Source: Bradyrhizobium lupini (GTDB lineage Bacteria; Pseudomonadota; Alphaproteobacteria; Rhizobiales; Xanthobacteraceae). From it: a stretch of DNA of 64,000 nt. Positions 34,087-44,644 of the stretch are shown one piece after another. The notes below the pieces were generated by a model. That model had not been told where the DNA came from, ran no database searches, and was given only the letters and a program-made list of their open reading frames with translations. The DNA lies in contig NZ_CP162553.1 of assembly GCF_040939785.1 (NCBI RefSeq), positions 372,001 through 436,000 of the forward strand. Direction: 5' to 3'. Made by a program: the position numbers and the translations under genes. The first letter of the stretch is position 1. Each line of letters starts with the position of its first letter.

Positions 34087-36395
34087 CTACGTAAACAACG
34101 TCGGCTGCTGCCGCGACGCGCGCTCCTGCGCTTCCACCACAGCCACTGCGGTCATGTTGAGGATGCCGCGCGCCGTTACCGACGGGGTGAGGATGTGAGC
34201 CGGGCGCGCCGGGCCGATCAGGATCGGCCCGACGGGGAGCGCGTCCGCCAGCGACTTGATCATCTGATAGGCGACGTTGGCGGTGTCGAGGCTTGGCATG
34301 ATCATGATGTTGGCTTCGCCCTCGAGCTTGGAGTGCGGCAGCACCATCTTGCGCGCGGCGGCCGAGAGCGCGGTGTCGCCTTGCATCTCGCCGTCGGCCT
34401 CGAGTTCCGGATGCTTCTCCTTCAGGAGCTGGGTTGCCCGGCGCATCTTGCGCGAGGATTCCGTGTCGTAGCTGCCGAAATCCGAATGCGAGACGAAGGC
34501 GATCTTCGGCTTGATGTTGAAGCGTTGGACGTGGACCGCCGCGAGCGAGGCGATCTCGGCGAGCTCTTCGGCGCTCGGATTGGGCCGCACCTGGGTGTCG
34601 GCGATGAAGAAGGCGCCCTTGCTCGTGATCAGCAGCGCCAGCGCCGCATAGTCGCTGATTCCCGGGGTGAACCCGACGATCTCGCGAACATGGCGCAGAT
34701 GGCTCATGTAGCGGCCCTCGACGCCGCAGAGCATGGCGTCCGCCTCTCCGCGCACCACCGCGAGCGCCGCGATGACGGTGTTATTGGTGCGCACCACCGT
34801 GCGCGCCGCATCCGGCGTCACGCCGCGGCGGCCGGCGACCTCGCCATAGGACTGCACGTAGGAGCGGTAGCGCGGATCGTCCTCGGGATTGACCAGGTCG
34901 AAGTCCCTGCCGGCCTTGATAGACAGGCCGAAGCGCTCGATGCGGGCCTCGACCACCGACGGACGTCCGACCAGGATCGGCATCGCCAGCTTCTCTTCCA
35001 GCACCACCTGGGTGGCGCGCAGCACGCGCTCATCCTCGCCTTCGGCGTAGATCACGCGCACCGGTTGGGTCTTGGCCTTGGCGAACATCGGCTTCATGAC
35101 GAGGCCGGAGCGGAAGGCGAAGCGCTCGAGCAACGCGGTGTACTCGTCGAAATTGGTGATGGGCCGGGTCGCAACGCCCGATTCCATCGCGGCCTTCGCC
35201 ACCGCCGGCGCGATGCGCAGGATCAATCTCGGATCAAAGGGACTCGGGATCAGCGAGCCCGGGCCAAACCCTTGCGTCTCGCCGGTATCGAAGCCTTGCG
35301 CGACCGCATCGGACGGCGCCTCGCGCGCGAGCTGCGCGATGGCCTCGACGGCGGCGTGCTTCATCTCCTCGTTGATCGCGGTGGCGCCGACATCGAGCGC
35401 GCCACGGAAGATGAAGGGAAAGCACAGGACGTTGTTGACCTGGTTCGGATAGTCGGAGCGGCCAGTGCAGATCATGGCGTCGGGACGGGCTTTGCGCGCC
35501 TCCTCCGGCATGATCTCCGGCGTCGGATTCGCGAGCGCCATGATGAGCGGCTTGTCGCCCATCGCCTTGGCCATCTCGGGCTTGAGCACGCCCGGTGCGG
35601 AGAGACCGATAAAGATGTCGGCGCCGCCGATGACGTCGGCGAGCGTGCGCTTGTCGGTCTTCTGCGCATAGACCGCCTTCCAGCGGTCCATCGTGGTGTT
35701 GCGGCCTTCGTGAACAAGGCCGTCGATGTCGCAGACCCAGATGTTCTTGCGCTGCGCCCCCATCGACACCAGCAGGTTCAGTGTCGCAAGCGCTGCGGCC
35801 CCTGCCCCCGATGCCACGATCTTGACGTCCGACAGGTTCTTGCCGTTCAGGCGCAGACCGTTGGTGATCGCGGCGGCGACGATGATCGCGGTGCCGTGCT
35901 GGTCGTCGTGAAAGACCGGGATCTTCATGCGCTCCTTGAGCTGCGCCTCGATCTCGAAGCATTCCGGTCCGCGGATGTCCTCGAGATTGATGCCGCCGAA
36001 GGTCGGCTCGAGCGCGGCCACGGTCTCGACCACGCGTTCGATGGTGTCGGCCGCGATCTCGATGTCGAACACGTCAATGCCGGCGAATTTCTTGAACAGG
36101 ACCGCCTTGCCCTCCATCACCGGCTTCGAGGCCAGCGGGCCGATATTGCCGAGGCCGAGCACGGCGGTGCCGTTCGAAACCACGGCAACCAGATTGGAGC
36201 GTATCGTCAGCGTCGCCGCTTCCGCGGGGTTCTTGGCGATCTCCATGCAGGCGGCGGCGACGCCGGGGAATAGGCCAGCGCGAGGTCGCGCTGGTTGGCG
36301 AGCGGCTTGCTCGCCTGGATCTCGAGCTTTCCGGGGCGCGGCAGCCGATGATAGGCCAGCGCCGCCTGGTGGAGATCATCAGAATAGGACGACAT
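34087..36395 (-). pseudogene. maeB: NADP-malic enzyme with phosphotransacetylase domain, frameshifted
   Basis: Restored length is 769 residues. The first frame starts at ATG 36395 ([20 protein letters not shown] ... LALAYSP); near 36265-36272 one G is missing from CCCCGG(G) and the rest continues in another frame as [20 protein letters not shown]. The malic domain shows [17 protein letters not shown] and [14 protein letters not shown]; the C-terminal ~330 residues are a Pta-like domain (KTQPVRVIYAEGEDERVLRA). It decarboxylates malate to pyruvate. Since all else is intact, a read error in a G/C run is as likely as a true mutation; an internal ATG at 36246 would lose 50 needed residues. Confidence 0.85.
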
Positions 36396-36640
36396 GCGGT
36401 GTCTTGCCTCGCGTTACCGGCCTCAAACTACGTTGTCCCGACCGGCCCGCCTTCGGGTGGTATTTCCGGGTCATGGAAACGGGATGAAGCACGTCGGGCG
36501 GCCCGGTGGCAACATCCGATTGCGGCCCCGTCAACAGGGCGCGCGGTCAAATATCTGATAGCGTTCGCTTTCCCTGGACCGCGCGTTGCTTTGCGAATAT
36601 GGCAGGTTGCGTGCTGCAACGCGAGCAACTGGAGCTGGGA

Positions 36641-38603
36641 ATGAAGTGAATCCTGATCGGCTTCATCGTCGTGGCCGTGGTGGGCGCGGGCGGATGGTTG
36701 GGCTTCAGCTTCTACGCAAAAACATCGCGTCACCGCCGAGGTGGAGACCGCGTTCGAGCAAATCCGCAAGCAAGGCGGCAAGGCTAGCTACGGCAAGATC
36801 GCCTTCGATCTGCCCACGCGCACCCTCACGATCGAGGACATCGCGGTTACGCCGGGCAAGGCACCGCAGGCGCAGATCAGGATCGCCGCCATCAAGGGCA
36901 CGGGCGTTCGCCAGATCGACGAAACAAGGATCTCGGCCGACGCCGTCGACATCACCGGGCTCGAGGTTACGCTGGACCAGATCGGCGCTGCCAAGCTGAA
37001 GGTCGCGTACAAGATCCCGCACCTGGTCATGCGCGACTATGCCGGTCCTGTTCAGGCGGGTCAGGTGCCGGCGGACAGCTCGCTGGTCGATATGTACCGC
37101 TACGTGCTCGGCCAATATGCGAGTGTCGCTGCATCGTCGCTCACGGCTCCGACCCTCACGATCAGCTTCGATTCCCGCGCCGCCGGCAGCGGCGAGGTCA
37201 CCTATTCCGAACTGGCGATCCAGAACCTAAGCACGGCAAGATCGACGGGATGAAGTCGGACCGCGCCGTGATCTCGGTCGACGTGAAGCAACCCGGCAAG
37301 ACGGACAAGCTGACGGGTGAATCGTCGAACATCATCGTCAACGATTTCGACGCGACCGCGATCATCGCCGCGCTCGATCCGCAGACGGCCAGCGACGACA
37401 GCTATCGCCGGGTCTATCGGCAGGTCTCGACGGGCCCCTATGCGCTCAAATCGGCACAGGGGATGCGAGTGGATGTCGACGGGTTCACCATGGAAGACAT
37501 CGCCGTCCAGCCGTCGAAATTCCGGCTGGCGAGATATTTGCCGCGCTGCCACGGGATCAATCGGCCCCGCCGACTCCGGCGCAGGCACGCGAGCTGCTGG
37601 AGAAGCTCGCCGGAGTTTATGAGGGTCTTCGCATCGGTAAGGCCGAAATCGGCAAGATGTCGGTCGGCACGCCGCAAGGAACGGCCACGGTTGGTGCCAT
37701 CCGATTTCGCGACGGCGAGTTCGCGGTCGAAGGCGTCGACGCGCCGTCTCCGCAGGGACAGTTCAAGATGGAGCGCTTTGCGCTGAAGTCCTTCAGCACG
37801 GCGAGTTTGATGCGCTGGGCAGCAAGCCTCACCACTGCCGGGCGGGCGCCCTCGCCGGATCAGATGCTCGGGCTGTTCGGCGTGCTCGCAGGCGCGGAGA
37901 TCAAGGGCGTGACGGCGCCGTTCAAGACCACCAATAAGCTGGTCATGATCGACACACTGAGCCTGGACTGGGGCAGCTGGTCGGCTCGATCCCGAGCAAG
38001 GCGCATGTGGTTGCCAAATTTGTCACGCCAGCCGATCCATCCGGTCCAAAACAGCTTCCATTGATTGCCAGCGGGATCGACAAGCTCGCTATCGACCTCG
38101 ATCTCGGCGCTGCCTGGACCGAACAGTCCAACAGCTTCGCTCTGACGCCCGCGACCCTCGACATCGGAGGCATCGCAAGAGCGCAACTGCGTATGGCGCT
38201 CGGCAACGTACCACGCGAGGTGTTTTCGGCCGATCCGGCCCAGCTCATGGGCCAGGCGGCCCGGATCGAGGCGGGCACGCTCGAATTCTCATTGCGCGAC
38301 AGCGGCGTCATCGATCTCGTCGCGGCGCAGTTCGCGCGCATGCAGAATGTCAGCCGTGATACCGCACGCCAGGCGCTCGTCGAGAGCATCAAGGCTAAAC
38401 GCGAGCAAGTTGCTTCCGCCAATCCGGATGCGAACGCGGCCGTGGACGCGATCGCCCGCTTCGTCGAGACGCCGGGCCAGACGCTTTCCATCAAGCTGTC
38501 CCCGCGCGCCAAGGCACCGCTGATGCAATTGATGCAGCTCTTGCAAACCGACCCACAGAGCGCGCTTGCGCAGTTCAGGATCGAGGCGTCGACGGGGCTG
38601 TAG
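36641..38603 (+). pseudogene. Large envelope-type hypothetical gene, multiply broken
   Basis: One gene of about 650 residues can be pieced from four or five frames. ATG 36641 (GGAG upstream) meets TGA at codon 3; the frame then reads ILIGFIVVAVVGAGGWLGFS FYA, an N-terminal membrane anchor. Shifts follow near 36720 (to VTAEVETAFEQIRKQGGKAS), 37225 (to KSDRAVISVDVKQPGKTDK), 37540 (to EGLRIGKAEIGKMSVGTPQG) and 37975 (to VVAKFVTPADPSGPKQLPLI), ending IEASTGL. Family memory: a long AsmA-like or inner-membrane-anchored protein of Bradyrhizobium with unknown role. A nonsense codon plus four shifts in 2 kb speaks for true decay or a locally poor read. Confidence 0.7.
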
Positions 38604-38654
38604 GGAACGACGCTGCGCGCGGGGATGGCAGTTGGACCGGCGAAAATCCCTCCC

Positions 38655-38734
38655 CGTCATTGCGAGCGAAGCGAAGCAATCCAGAGTCACTCCGCGGAAA
38701 GATTCTGGATTGCTTCGCTTCGCTCGCAATGACG
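38655..38734. repeat. REP-like element with 31-base perfect inverted arms
   Basis: Arms 38655-38685 and 38704-38734 are perfect reverse complements around an 18-base loop. The sequence (cgtcattgcgagcgaagcga, then agcaatccaga) is almost the same as the element at 20187-20267, the arms differing at one position of the tgcgagcg core. It lies between the broken gene and the end of aspS, as convergent-gene spacers often do. Confidence 0.85.
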
Positions 38735-38748
38735 CTGTGGAGACAGCC

Positions 38749-40521
38749 TCACTTCTGCGGCAGGCTCACCTTCACGTGCAGCTCGCGGAGCTGCTTGGGG
38801 CTGGGCTCCGACGGTGCGCCCATCAGGAGGTCCATGGCCTGCTGGTTCATCGGGAACAGCGAGACCTCGCGCAGATTGTTGGTGCCGCACAAGAGCATGA
38901 CGATGCGGTCGACACCGGCGGCCATGCCGCCATGCGGCGGGGCGCCGTACTGGAAGGCGCGGTACATGCCGCCGAAGCGATCGACGACTTCCTGCTCGCC
39001 ATAGCCCGCGATCTCGAACGCCTTCACCATCGCTTCCGGCACGTGGTTGCGGATGCCACCCGAGGCGATCTCGTAGCCGTTGCAGGTGATGTCGTACTGG
39101 AACGCCTTGATGGTCAGCGGGTCCTGGCCCTTCAAGGTATCGAGACCGCCCTGCGGCATCGAGAACGGGTTGTGCGAGAAGTCGACCTTCTTGTCCTCGT
39201 CGTTGTACTCGTACATCGGGAAGTCGACGATCCAGGCCAGCTCGAACCGCTCCTTGTCGGTGAGGTTCAACTCCTCGCCGACCTTGTTGCGGGCCAACCC
39301 TGAAAATTTCCAGAACTTGTCGGGATCGCCGGCGACGAAGAAGGCGGCGTCGCCTTCCTTCACGCCGATCTGCGCGCGGATCGCGGCGGTGCGCTCAGCA
39401 CCGATGTTGTTGGCAAGCGGACCGGCACCTTCGCCGCCCTCGCGCCACATGATGTAGCCGAGGCCGGGCTGACCTTCGCCCTGCGCCCAGGAGTTCATGC
39501 GGTCGCAGAAGGCGCGCGAGCCGCCACCCGGCGCCGGGATCGCCCAGACCTGGTTCTTGGGGTCCTCCAACATGCGCGCGAACACCTTGAAGCCGGAGCC
39601 GCGGAAGTGTTCGGAGACGTCCTGCATCTCGATCGGGTTGCGCAGGTCCGGCTTGTCGCTGCCGTATTTGCGCAAGGCTTCCGCGAACGGAATCCGGCGC
39701 CAGCCCTTGGTCACCGGCTTGCCCTTGGCAAACTCCTCGAACACACCCGTGATGACAGGCTCCATCGCGGCGAAGACATCGTCCTGCGTGACAAAGCTCA
39801 TCTCGACGTCGAGCTGGTAGAACTCGCCCGGCAGACGATCCGCGCGTGGATCCTCGTCGCGGAAGCAGGGCGCGATCTGGAAGTAGCGATCGAAGCCCGA
39901 CATCATCAAGAGCTGCTTGTACTGCTGCGGCGCCTGCGGCAGGGCATAGAACTTGCCGGGATGAATGCGCGACGGCACCAGGAAGTCGCGCGCGCCCTCC
40001 GGCGAGGACGCGGTCAGGATCGGCGTGTTGAACTCGAAGAAGCCCTGCCCCTCCATGCGCCGACGCATCGACTTGATGATTTCGACGCGCGTCATGATGT
40101 TCTGGTGCAGCTTCTCGCGACGCAGATCGAGGAAGCGGTACTTCAGACGGACGTCTTCAGGATATTCCTGGTCGCCGAACACCGGCAGCGGCAGGTCGCC
40201 GGCCGGGCCCAGCACCTCGATCTCGCTGACATAGATCTCGATCTTGCCAGTCGGCAGATCGTCATTGTCGGTGCCTTCGGGGCGGCGACGGGCCTTACCG
40301 TCCATCCGCACCACGAATTCCGAACGCAGCTTTTCGGCCTGCGAGAACGCCGGCGAGTCCGGATCGACCACGCACTGGGTCAGGCCGTAATGGTCGCGCA
40401 GGTCGATGAACAGCACGCCGCCATGGTCGCGAACGCGATGGACCCAGCCTGAAAGGCGGACCGTCTCGCCGATGTTGCTCTCGCGGAGCGCGCCGCATGT
40501 ATGTGACCGGTAGCGATGCAT
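38749..40521 (-). CDS. aspS: Aspartyl-tRNA synthetase, bacterial long type
   Basis: 590 residues from ATG 40521. It charges tRNA-Asp with aspartate. The OB-fold anticodon domain starts [20 protein letters not shown] and [20 protein letters not shown]. Class II motifs: [20 protein letters not shown] (motif 1 area), [23 protein letters not shown] (motif 2) and [22 protein letters not shown] (motif 3). The bacterial GAD insertion lies around residues 300-410. In many alphaproteobacteria this enzyme is non-discriminating and works with GatCAB; not decidable here. Convergent neighbour is selO in divergence at its start. Confidence 0.95.
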   Translation of the reverse strand: MHRYRSHTCGALRESNIGETVRLSGWVHRVRDHGGVLFIDLRDHYGLTQCVVDPDSPAFSQAEKLRSEFVVRMDGKARRRPEGTDNDDLPTGKIEIYVSEIEVLGPAGDLPLPVFGDQEYPEDVRLKYRFLDLRREKLHQNIMTRVEIIKSMRRRMEGQGFFEFNTPILTASSPEGARDFLVPSRIHPGKFYALPQAPQQYKQLLMMSGFDRYFQIAPCFRDEDPRADRLPGEFYQLDVEMSFVTQDDVFAAMEPVITGVFEEFAKGKPVTKGWRRIPFAEALRKYGSDKPDLRNPIEMQDVSEHFRGSGFKVFARMLEDPKNQVWAIPAPGGGSRAFCDRMNSWAQGEGQPGLGYIMWREGGEGAGPLANNIGAERTAAIRAQIGVKEGDAAFFVAGDPDKFWKFSGLARNKVGEELNLTDKERFELAWIVDFPMYEYNDEDKKVDFSHNPFSMPQGGLDTLKGQDPLTIKAFQYDITCNGYEIASGGIRNHVPEAMVKAFEIAGYGEQEVVDRFGGMYRAFQYGAPPHGGMAAGVDRIVMLLCGTNNLREVSLFPMNQQAMDLLMGAPSEPSPKQLRELHVKVSLPQK

Positions 40522-40715
40522 GGTCGTCCCAAATTCAATGTCGGAGGATCGAATCGAACCGCCGAAACGGCAGGTTCAAAGTTGCGGCAGGGTTTACCTC
40601 GGCAGGACGGGGGCGGCAACCAAGGGAACGGCCCGTTTTCGGCTGGAAGTGGCCATTTTTGCCCAATCTCGGCTCAAGCCTTTGCCATCAGGCGTTCCAC
40701 GCCTATCTTGAGGCC

Positions 40716-42191
40716 ATGACAGTCCATTTCCCGTTCCAGAACTCCTATTCGGCGCTGCCGGACAGCTTTTTCGCCCGGGTCGCACCGACGCCGGTGGCAG
40801 CGCCCCGGCTGATCAAGCTGAACCGGCCGCTGGCGGTCCAGCTCGGGCTGGATCCTGATGTGCTGGAAACCCCTGAGGGCGCCGAAATCCTGGCCGGCAA
40901 GACGGTTCCCGCCGGCGCCGATCCGATCGCCATGGCCTATGCCGGCCACCAGTTCGGGCAATTCGTTCCGCAGCTGGGCGACGGACGGGCGGTCCTGCTC
41001 GGCGAGGTCATCGACAAGGACGGCATCCGCCGCGACATCCAGCTCAAGGGCTCCGGTCCCACCCCATTCTCCCGCCGCGGCGACGGCCGTGCCGCGCTCG
41101 GGCCGGTGCTGCGCGAATACATCGTCAGCGAGGCGATGTTCGCATTGGGCATCCCCACCACGCGCTCACTCGCTGCCGTCGTCACCGGCGAGCACGTCAT
41201 CCGCGAGACCGCGCTGCCCGGCGCGGTGCTGACCCGCGTCGCCTCGAGCCATATCCGCGTCGGCACCTTCCAGTTCTTCGCCGTCCGCCGCGACACCGAT
41301 GCCATTCGCCGGCTCGCCGACCACGTCATCGCCAGGCACTATCCGGAGGTGCTCGGCGCCGAGCGGCCCTATCACGCGCTGCTCGGTGGCGTCGTCGCAC
41401 GCCAGGCCGATCTGGTCGCACGCTGGCTGCTAGTCGGCTTCATCCACGGCGTGATGAACACCGACAACTCATCGATATCAGGCGAGACCATCGATTACGG
41501 TCCGTGCGCCTTCATGGACGCCTACAATCCGTCGCAAGTGTTTTCCTCGATCGACGAGATGGGCCGCTACGCCTATGCCAACCAGCCGCGCATCGCGCTG
41601 TGGAATCTGACCCGGCTTGCCGAATGCCTGCTGCCGCTGTTTTCCGACGATCAGGAAAAGGCGGTCGCCGAGGCCCAGGACATTCTTGGCGCCTTCTCCG
41701 ACACGTTCAGCGACGCCTATCAGGCGGGCCTGCGCAAGAAAATCGGCCTGTTCACGGAGCGCGACGGCGACGACGCGCTGATCCAGGACCTGCTGGACGC
41801 CATGGCCAAGAACCAGGCCGACTTCACCCTCACCTTCCGCAAACTCGGCGACGCCGCTGGCGATCCGGCTGCTGACGATGCACGCGCGCAATTCATGGAC
41901 CCCGCGGCGTTCGACGAGTGGGCCAGGCGCTGGCACGAGCGCACGGCGCTGGAGCCGCAAACCGCAGCCGAACGGCAAGCCGCCATGCACGCCGTCAACC
42001 CGATGTTCATCCCGCGCAACCACCGCGTCGAGGCCGTGATCCAGGCCGCGGTCAACGATGACGACTACACGCCGTTCGAGGAATTCGTGATGGTGCTGGC
42101 TAAACCGTTCGAGGGCCAGCCGGACTATGCAGCCTACGCCGATCCGCCGCTGCCGGAGCAGCGGGTGCTGCAGACGTTCTGCGGGACGTGA
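40716..42191 (+). CDS. selO: Protein adenylyltransferase SelO (YdiU)
   Basis: 491 residues from ATG 40716, reading [20 protein letters not shown]. The pseudokinase with inverted ATP site shows [66 protein letters not shown] and [15 protein letters not shown]. The C-terminus ends QTFCGT, with the Cys position that is Sec in animals. Family knowledge: transfers AMP to Ser, Thr or Tyr of redox proteins under oxidative stress. It lies divergent from aspS with about 195 bases between starts. Confidence 0.95.
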   Translation: MTVHFPFQNSYSALPDSFFARVAPTPVAAPRLIKLNRPLAVQLGLDPDVLETPEGAEILAGKTVPAGADPIAMAYAGHQFGQFVPQLGDGRAVLLGEVIDKDGIRRDIQLKGSGPTPFSRRGDGRAALGPVLREYIVSEAMFALGIPTTRSLAAVVTGEHVIRETALPGAVLTRVASSHIRVGTFQFFAVRRDTDAIRRLADHVIARHYPEVLGAERPYHALLGGVVARQADLVARWLLVGFIHGVMNTDNSSISGETIDYGPCAFMDAYNPSQVFSSIDEMGRYAYANQPRIALWNLTRLAECLLPLFSDDQEKAVAEAQDILGAFSDTFSDAYQAGLRKKIGLFTERDGDDALIQDLLDAMAKNQADFTLTFRKLGDAAGDPAADDARAQFMDPAAFDEWARRWHERTALEPQTAAERQAAMHAVNPMFIPRNHRVEAVIQAAVNDDDYTPFEEFVMVLAKPFEGQPDYAAYADPPLPEQRVLQTFCGT

Positions 42192-42277
42192 GGCAAGCTC
42201 GGTGCGCACGTGGACGAGCCGAAGGCATAATCCAGATGCGGGGGTGCCGAAATCGTTTGTTCAAGACGATCATTCGC

Positions 42278-43267
42278 TCAGATCGTTACCACGATCTTGC
42301 CGAACTGCTCGTTTGACTCCAGAAAGCGATGCGCTTCGACGATCTCCTCAAACTGAAACGTTTTGGCGATGATCGGTTGCAATGCGCCGTCCCGCAGCCC
42401 GTCGAGGATGAAGGTCTTCGCCTTAGCAAGCCGCGCGGGGTCGCGGATGATCTCGTGCACGAGATAGCCGCGCAGCGTCAGGCTCTTGGTCAGTACGTTG
42501 ACCAGCGGAAACGGCGTTGGCTCTGGGCTCAGGCCGCCATATTCGATGAGAACGCCACCCGGCGACATCGCGGCGGTGAGCGGCCCAAATATGGGACCGC
42601 CGACCGCGTCGAACACCACGCGAACGCCGTTTGAGCCGACAATGTCCTGCAGCCGTGACCGGATGTCCTCTTCCACGGAGGCGATGACGTCGGCGGCGCC
42701 AGCATCGCGCAGGGCCTGCCGCTTGATCGAGGTTCGCGTCACTGCAATCGGGATCGCACCGATCCGGTTCGCGATCTGAATCGCTGCAAGCCCGACGCTA
42801 CTCGACGCCGCGGTGATGACTACGGACTCCCCTCGCTCCAGCCCAGCAATATCGACCAGAGCGCCGAACGCCGTCAGATATTGCATCCATACCGCGGCCG
42901 CGGCGTCGAAGCCGAGCTCGGGCGGGTGCTTCACGACGAACTCCGCCGGAAACGTGACGAGCTCGCCATAAGCCGGCCATCGCACCATCGACACGGGCGG
43001 CACGATGCTGACGACCTCGCCCGGCGAGAAGCCGCTCACGCCTTCGCCGATCGCCTCGACGATGCCGGCGGCCTCGAGACCGAGGCCGGACGGAAAGGTC
43101 GCGGTCTCGATATAGGTCCCCTTCCGCAAGAGCGCTTCCGCGCGATTGAGCCCGAGGGCCTTGACCCTGATCTGCACCTCGCGCCTCCCTGGCGGCGCGA
43201 CGTCGACGGTCTCGATGCGCAGCACCTCGGGGCCACCATGTCTGTGGAAGCGAACGACGCGCGCCAT
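42278..43267 (-). CDS. Zinc-independent quinone oxidoreductase-like MDR protein
   Basis: 329 residues from ATG 43267, with GGAG seven bases upstream. MDR fold: RFHRHGGPEVLRIETVDVAP, RVKALGLNRAEALLRKGTY and GLEAAGIVEAIGEGVSGFSP GEVV. NADPH loop is SVVITAASSSVGLAAIQIAN (AxxxxVG). The Zn ligands of true ADHs are absent, fitting the quinone-oxidoreductase branch. Family knowledge: NADPH-dependent reduction of enones or quinones. Divergent from a LysR gene 103 bases away that likely regulates it. Confidence 0.85.
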   Translation of the reverse strand: MARVVRFHRHGGPEVLRIETVDVAPPGRREVQIRVKALGLNRAEALLRKGTYIETATFPSGLGLEAAGIVEAIGEGVSGFSPGEVVSIVPPVSMVRWPAYGELVTFPAEFVVKHPPELGFDAAAAVWMQYLTAFGALVDIAGLERGESVVITAASSSVGLAAIQIANRIGAIPIAVTRTSIKRQALRDAGAADVIASVEEDIRSRLQDIVGSNGVRVVFDAVGGPIFGPLTAAMSPGGVLIEYGGLSPEPTPFPLVNVLTKSLTLRGYLVHEIIRDPARLAKAKTFILDGLRDGALQPIIAKTFQFEEIVEAHRFLESNEQFGKIVVTI

Positions 43268-43274
43268 GAACACA

Positions 43275-43300
43275 CTCCAAAATAATTGAATTCAATGGAG
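43275..43300. promoter_or_regulatory. Candidate LysR operator between the MDR gene and LysR gene
   Basis: ctcca (43275-43279) and tggag (43296-43300) are inverted ends, with the 10-base palindrome ttgaattcaa at 43286-43295 inside. The segment is AT-rich in GC-rich surroundings and overlaps the leader of the oxidoreductase gene. The T-N11-A rule of LysR sites can be met here, but binding is inferred only. Confidence 0.4.
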
Positions 43301-43370
43301 CTATGCCAACCGGACGGCGCCGGATAAAGCGTGCAGAGAGGTGAACAGTCGAAACCAGGAGTTTGCAATC

Positions 43371-44270
43371 ATGGACCGCCTGACCAGCATGGCCGTCTTC
43401 GTCAAGGCGGTGGATGTGGGCTCGTTCGCCGCTGCCGCCGATGCGCTCGAAATGTCGGGGCCAATGGTCGGCAAGCACGTTCGTTTCCTCGAGGAGCGCC
43501 TGGGCGTCCGCCTCCTCAACCGCACCACACGGCGCCAGAGCCTGACCGAGACTGGCCAAGCCTACTACGAGCGCTGCCGCACTGTGCTCGCTGAAGCCGT
43601 GGCCGCCGACGCCGTCGCTTCCGATGAATTGTCCGAGCCGCGTGGCCGGCTCCGCGTGACCGTGCCCGCCCTGCTGGGCCGGCACTGCATCGCCCCCTTG
43701 CTGATGAAGCTCGCGCGACGATATCCCCATCTGGAGCTCGATCTCTCGTTCGGCGACCCGATCGCTGACATCATCGAGGGCCGCTATGATCTTGCGATCC
43801 GGACCGGCGATCTACACGATCAATCCGGCCTGATGACGCGGCGCATCGCAAGCCAGCGCATGGTGGTGTGCGGCACGCGCTCGTACTTGCGCGCCAACGG
43901 CAAGCCGAAATCGCTCGACGATCTTGCCCAGCATCAGGCGATCATCTATCGCCGCTCCGGACGCGTCCGGCCGTGGCTGTTTCCCCGCGAGGGCCAGCCT
44001 CCGAGCGAAATCGTGCCGGCGGGAAGGCTCAGGCTCGACGATCTCGACGCGATCGCGGACGCCGCGTCACAGGGGATGGGACTGGCCTGGCTGCCATACT
44101 GGCTAGTCCGCGAACGCCTGCGCGCCGGTAGACTCGTCACTCTGTTGAGCGGTCAGCCGGGATTTCTCTACGACTGTCACGCGCTCTGGCCACGCTCGTC
44201 CCGGATGCCGCCGAAAGTTCGCGCCGCCGTGGACGCCTTGGCGGCCGCCCTGCCGAAGCTCATGACCTGA
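43371..44270 (+). CDS. LysR-type transcriptional regulator
   Basis: 299 residues from ATG 43371, with AGGAG nine bases before. The HTH is residues ~18-40: GSFAAAADALEMSGPMVGKH VRFLEERLGVRLLNRTTRR, then LTETGQAYYERC. The effector-binding part shows PRGRLRVTVPALLGRHCIAP and DGAxxxx-like DGRYDLAIRTGDL-type text (IIEGRYDLAIRTGDLHDQSG). Family knowledge: LysR regulators usually control a divergent gene; here the oxidoreductase. The effector is unknown. Confidence 0.85.
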   Translation: MDRLTSMAVFVKAVDVGSFAAAADALEMSGPMVGKHVRFLEERLGVRLLNRTTRRQSLTETGQAYYERCRTVLAEAVAADAVASDELSEPRGRLRVTVPALLGRHCIAPLLMKLARRYPHLELDLSFGDPIADIIEGRYDLAIRTGDLHDQSGLMTRRIASQRMVVCGTRSYLRANGKPKSLDDLAQHQAIIYRRSGRVRPWLFPREGQPPSEIVPAGRLRLDDLDAIADAASQGMGLAWLPYWLVRERLRAGRLVTLLSGQPGFLYDCHALWPRSSRMPPKVRAAVDALAAALPKLMT

Positions 44271-44397
44271 CGCCGGATGCCGTGACGCCTGCATGGCATG
44301 CCGCGGCCGTTAACCCCCCGTCCACCATCCGGCCCGACCCGCCGCCGGTAACCACGAGAATTAACAGACCCTCAATTCGCCCCCGACAAGTTTAGCA

Positions 44398-44529
44398 ATG
44401 TTGCTGGGGGATTTTGCCGTGGATCTGTTGGTTTTCGAGTTCCTGGGGCTGGCGCTGGTCGCCATGTGCGTGGTCGTGGTGGCACTGCCCTGCGCGCGCA
44501 AACCCTCCCGGCGGGTGCGCTACGAATAG
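44398..44529 (+). CDS. Possible small membrane protein, 43 aa
   Basis: ATG 44398 or, better placed, GTG 44419 after ggggga give ...MDLLVFEFLGLALVAMCVVV VALPCARKPSRRVRYE: one membrane helix followed by a basic tail, the usual layout of single-pass small proteins with cytosolic C-terminus. No family is recognised. It lies alone upstream of rnd; the hydrophobic segment and ribosome site are its support. Confidence 0.4.
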   Translation: MLLGDFAVDLLVFEFLGLALVAMCVVVVALPCARKPSRRVRYE

Positions 44530-44644
44530 GATTTTCGTCGGAAAATGCGATTCCGGTCCAAATGCAAGGCTCGAATTCGCTTCGAGCCCCTTGACATCAC
44601 AGCGCTTTCGGCAGAACGGCTGATGGACTTGTCATGGGCCGTTC

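Noticed and set aside
33997..36273. 758-aa plus frame opposite maeB
   Set aside because: His/Arg-rich antisense shadow; all malic enzyme and Pta motifs are on the minus strand.
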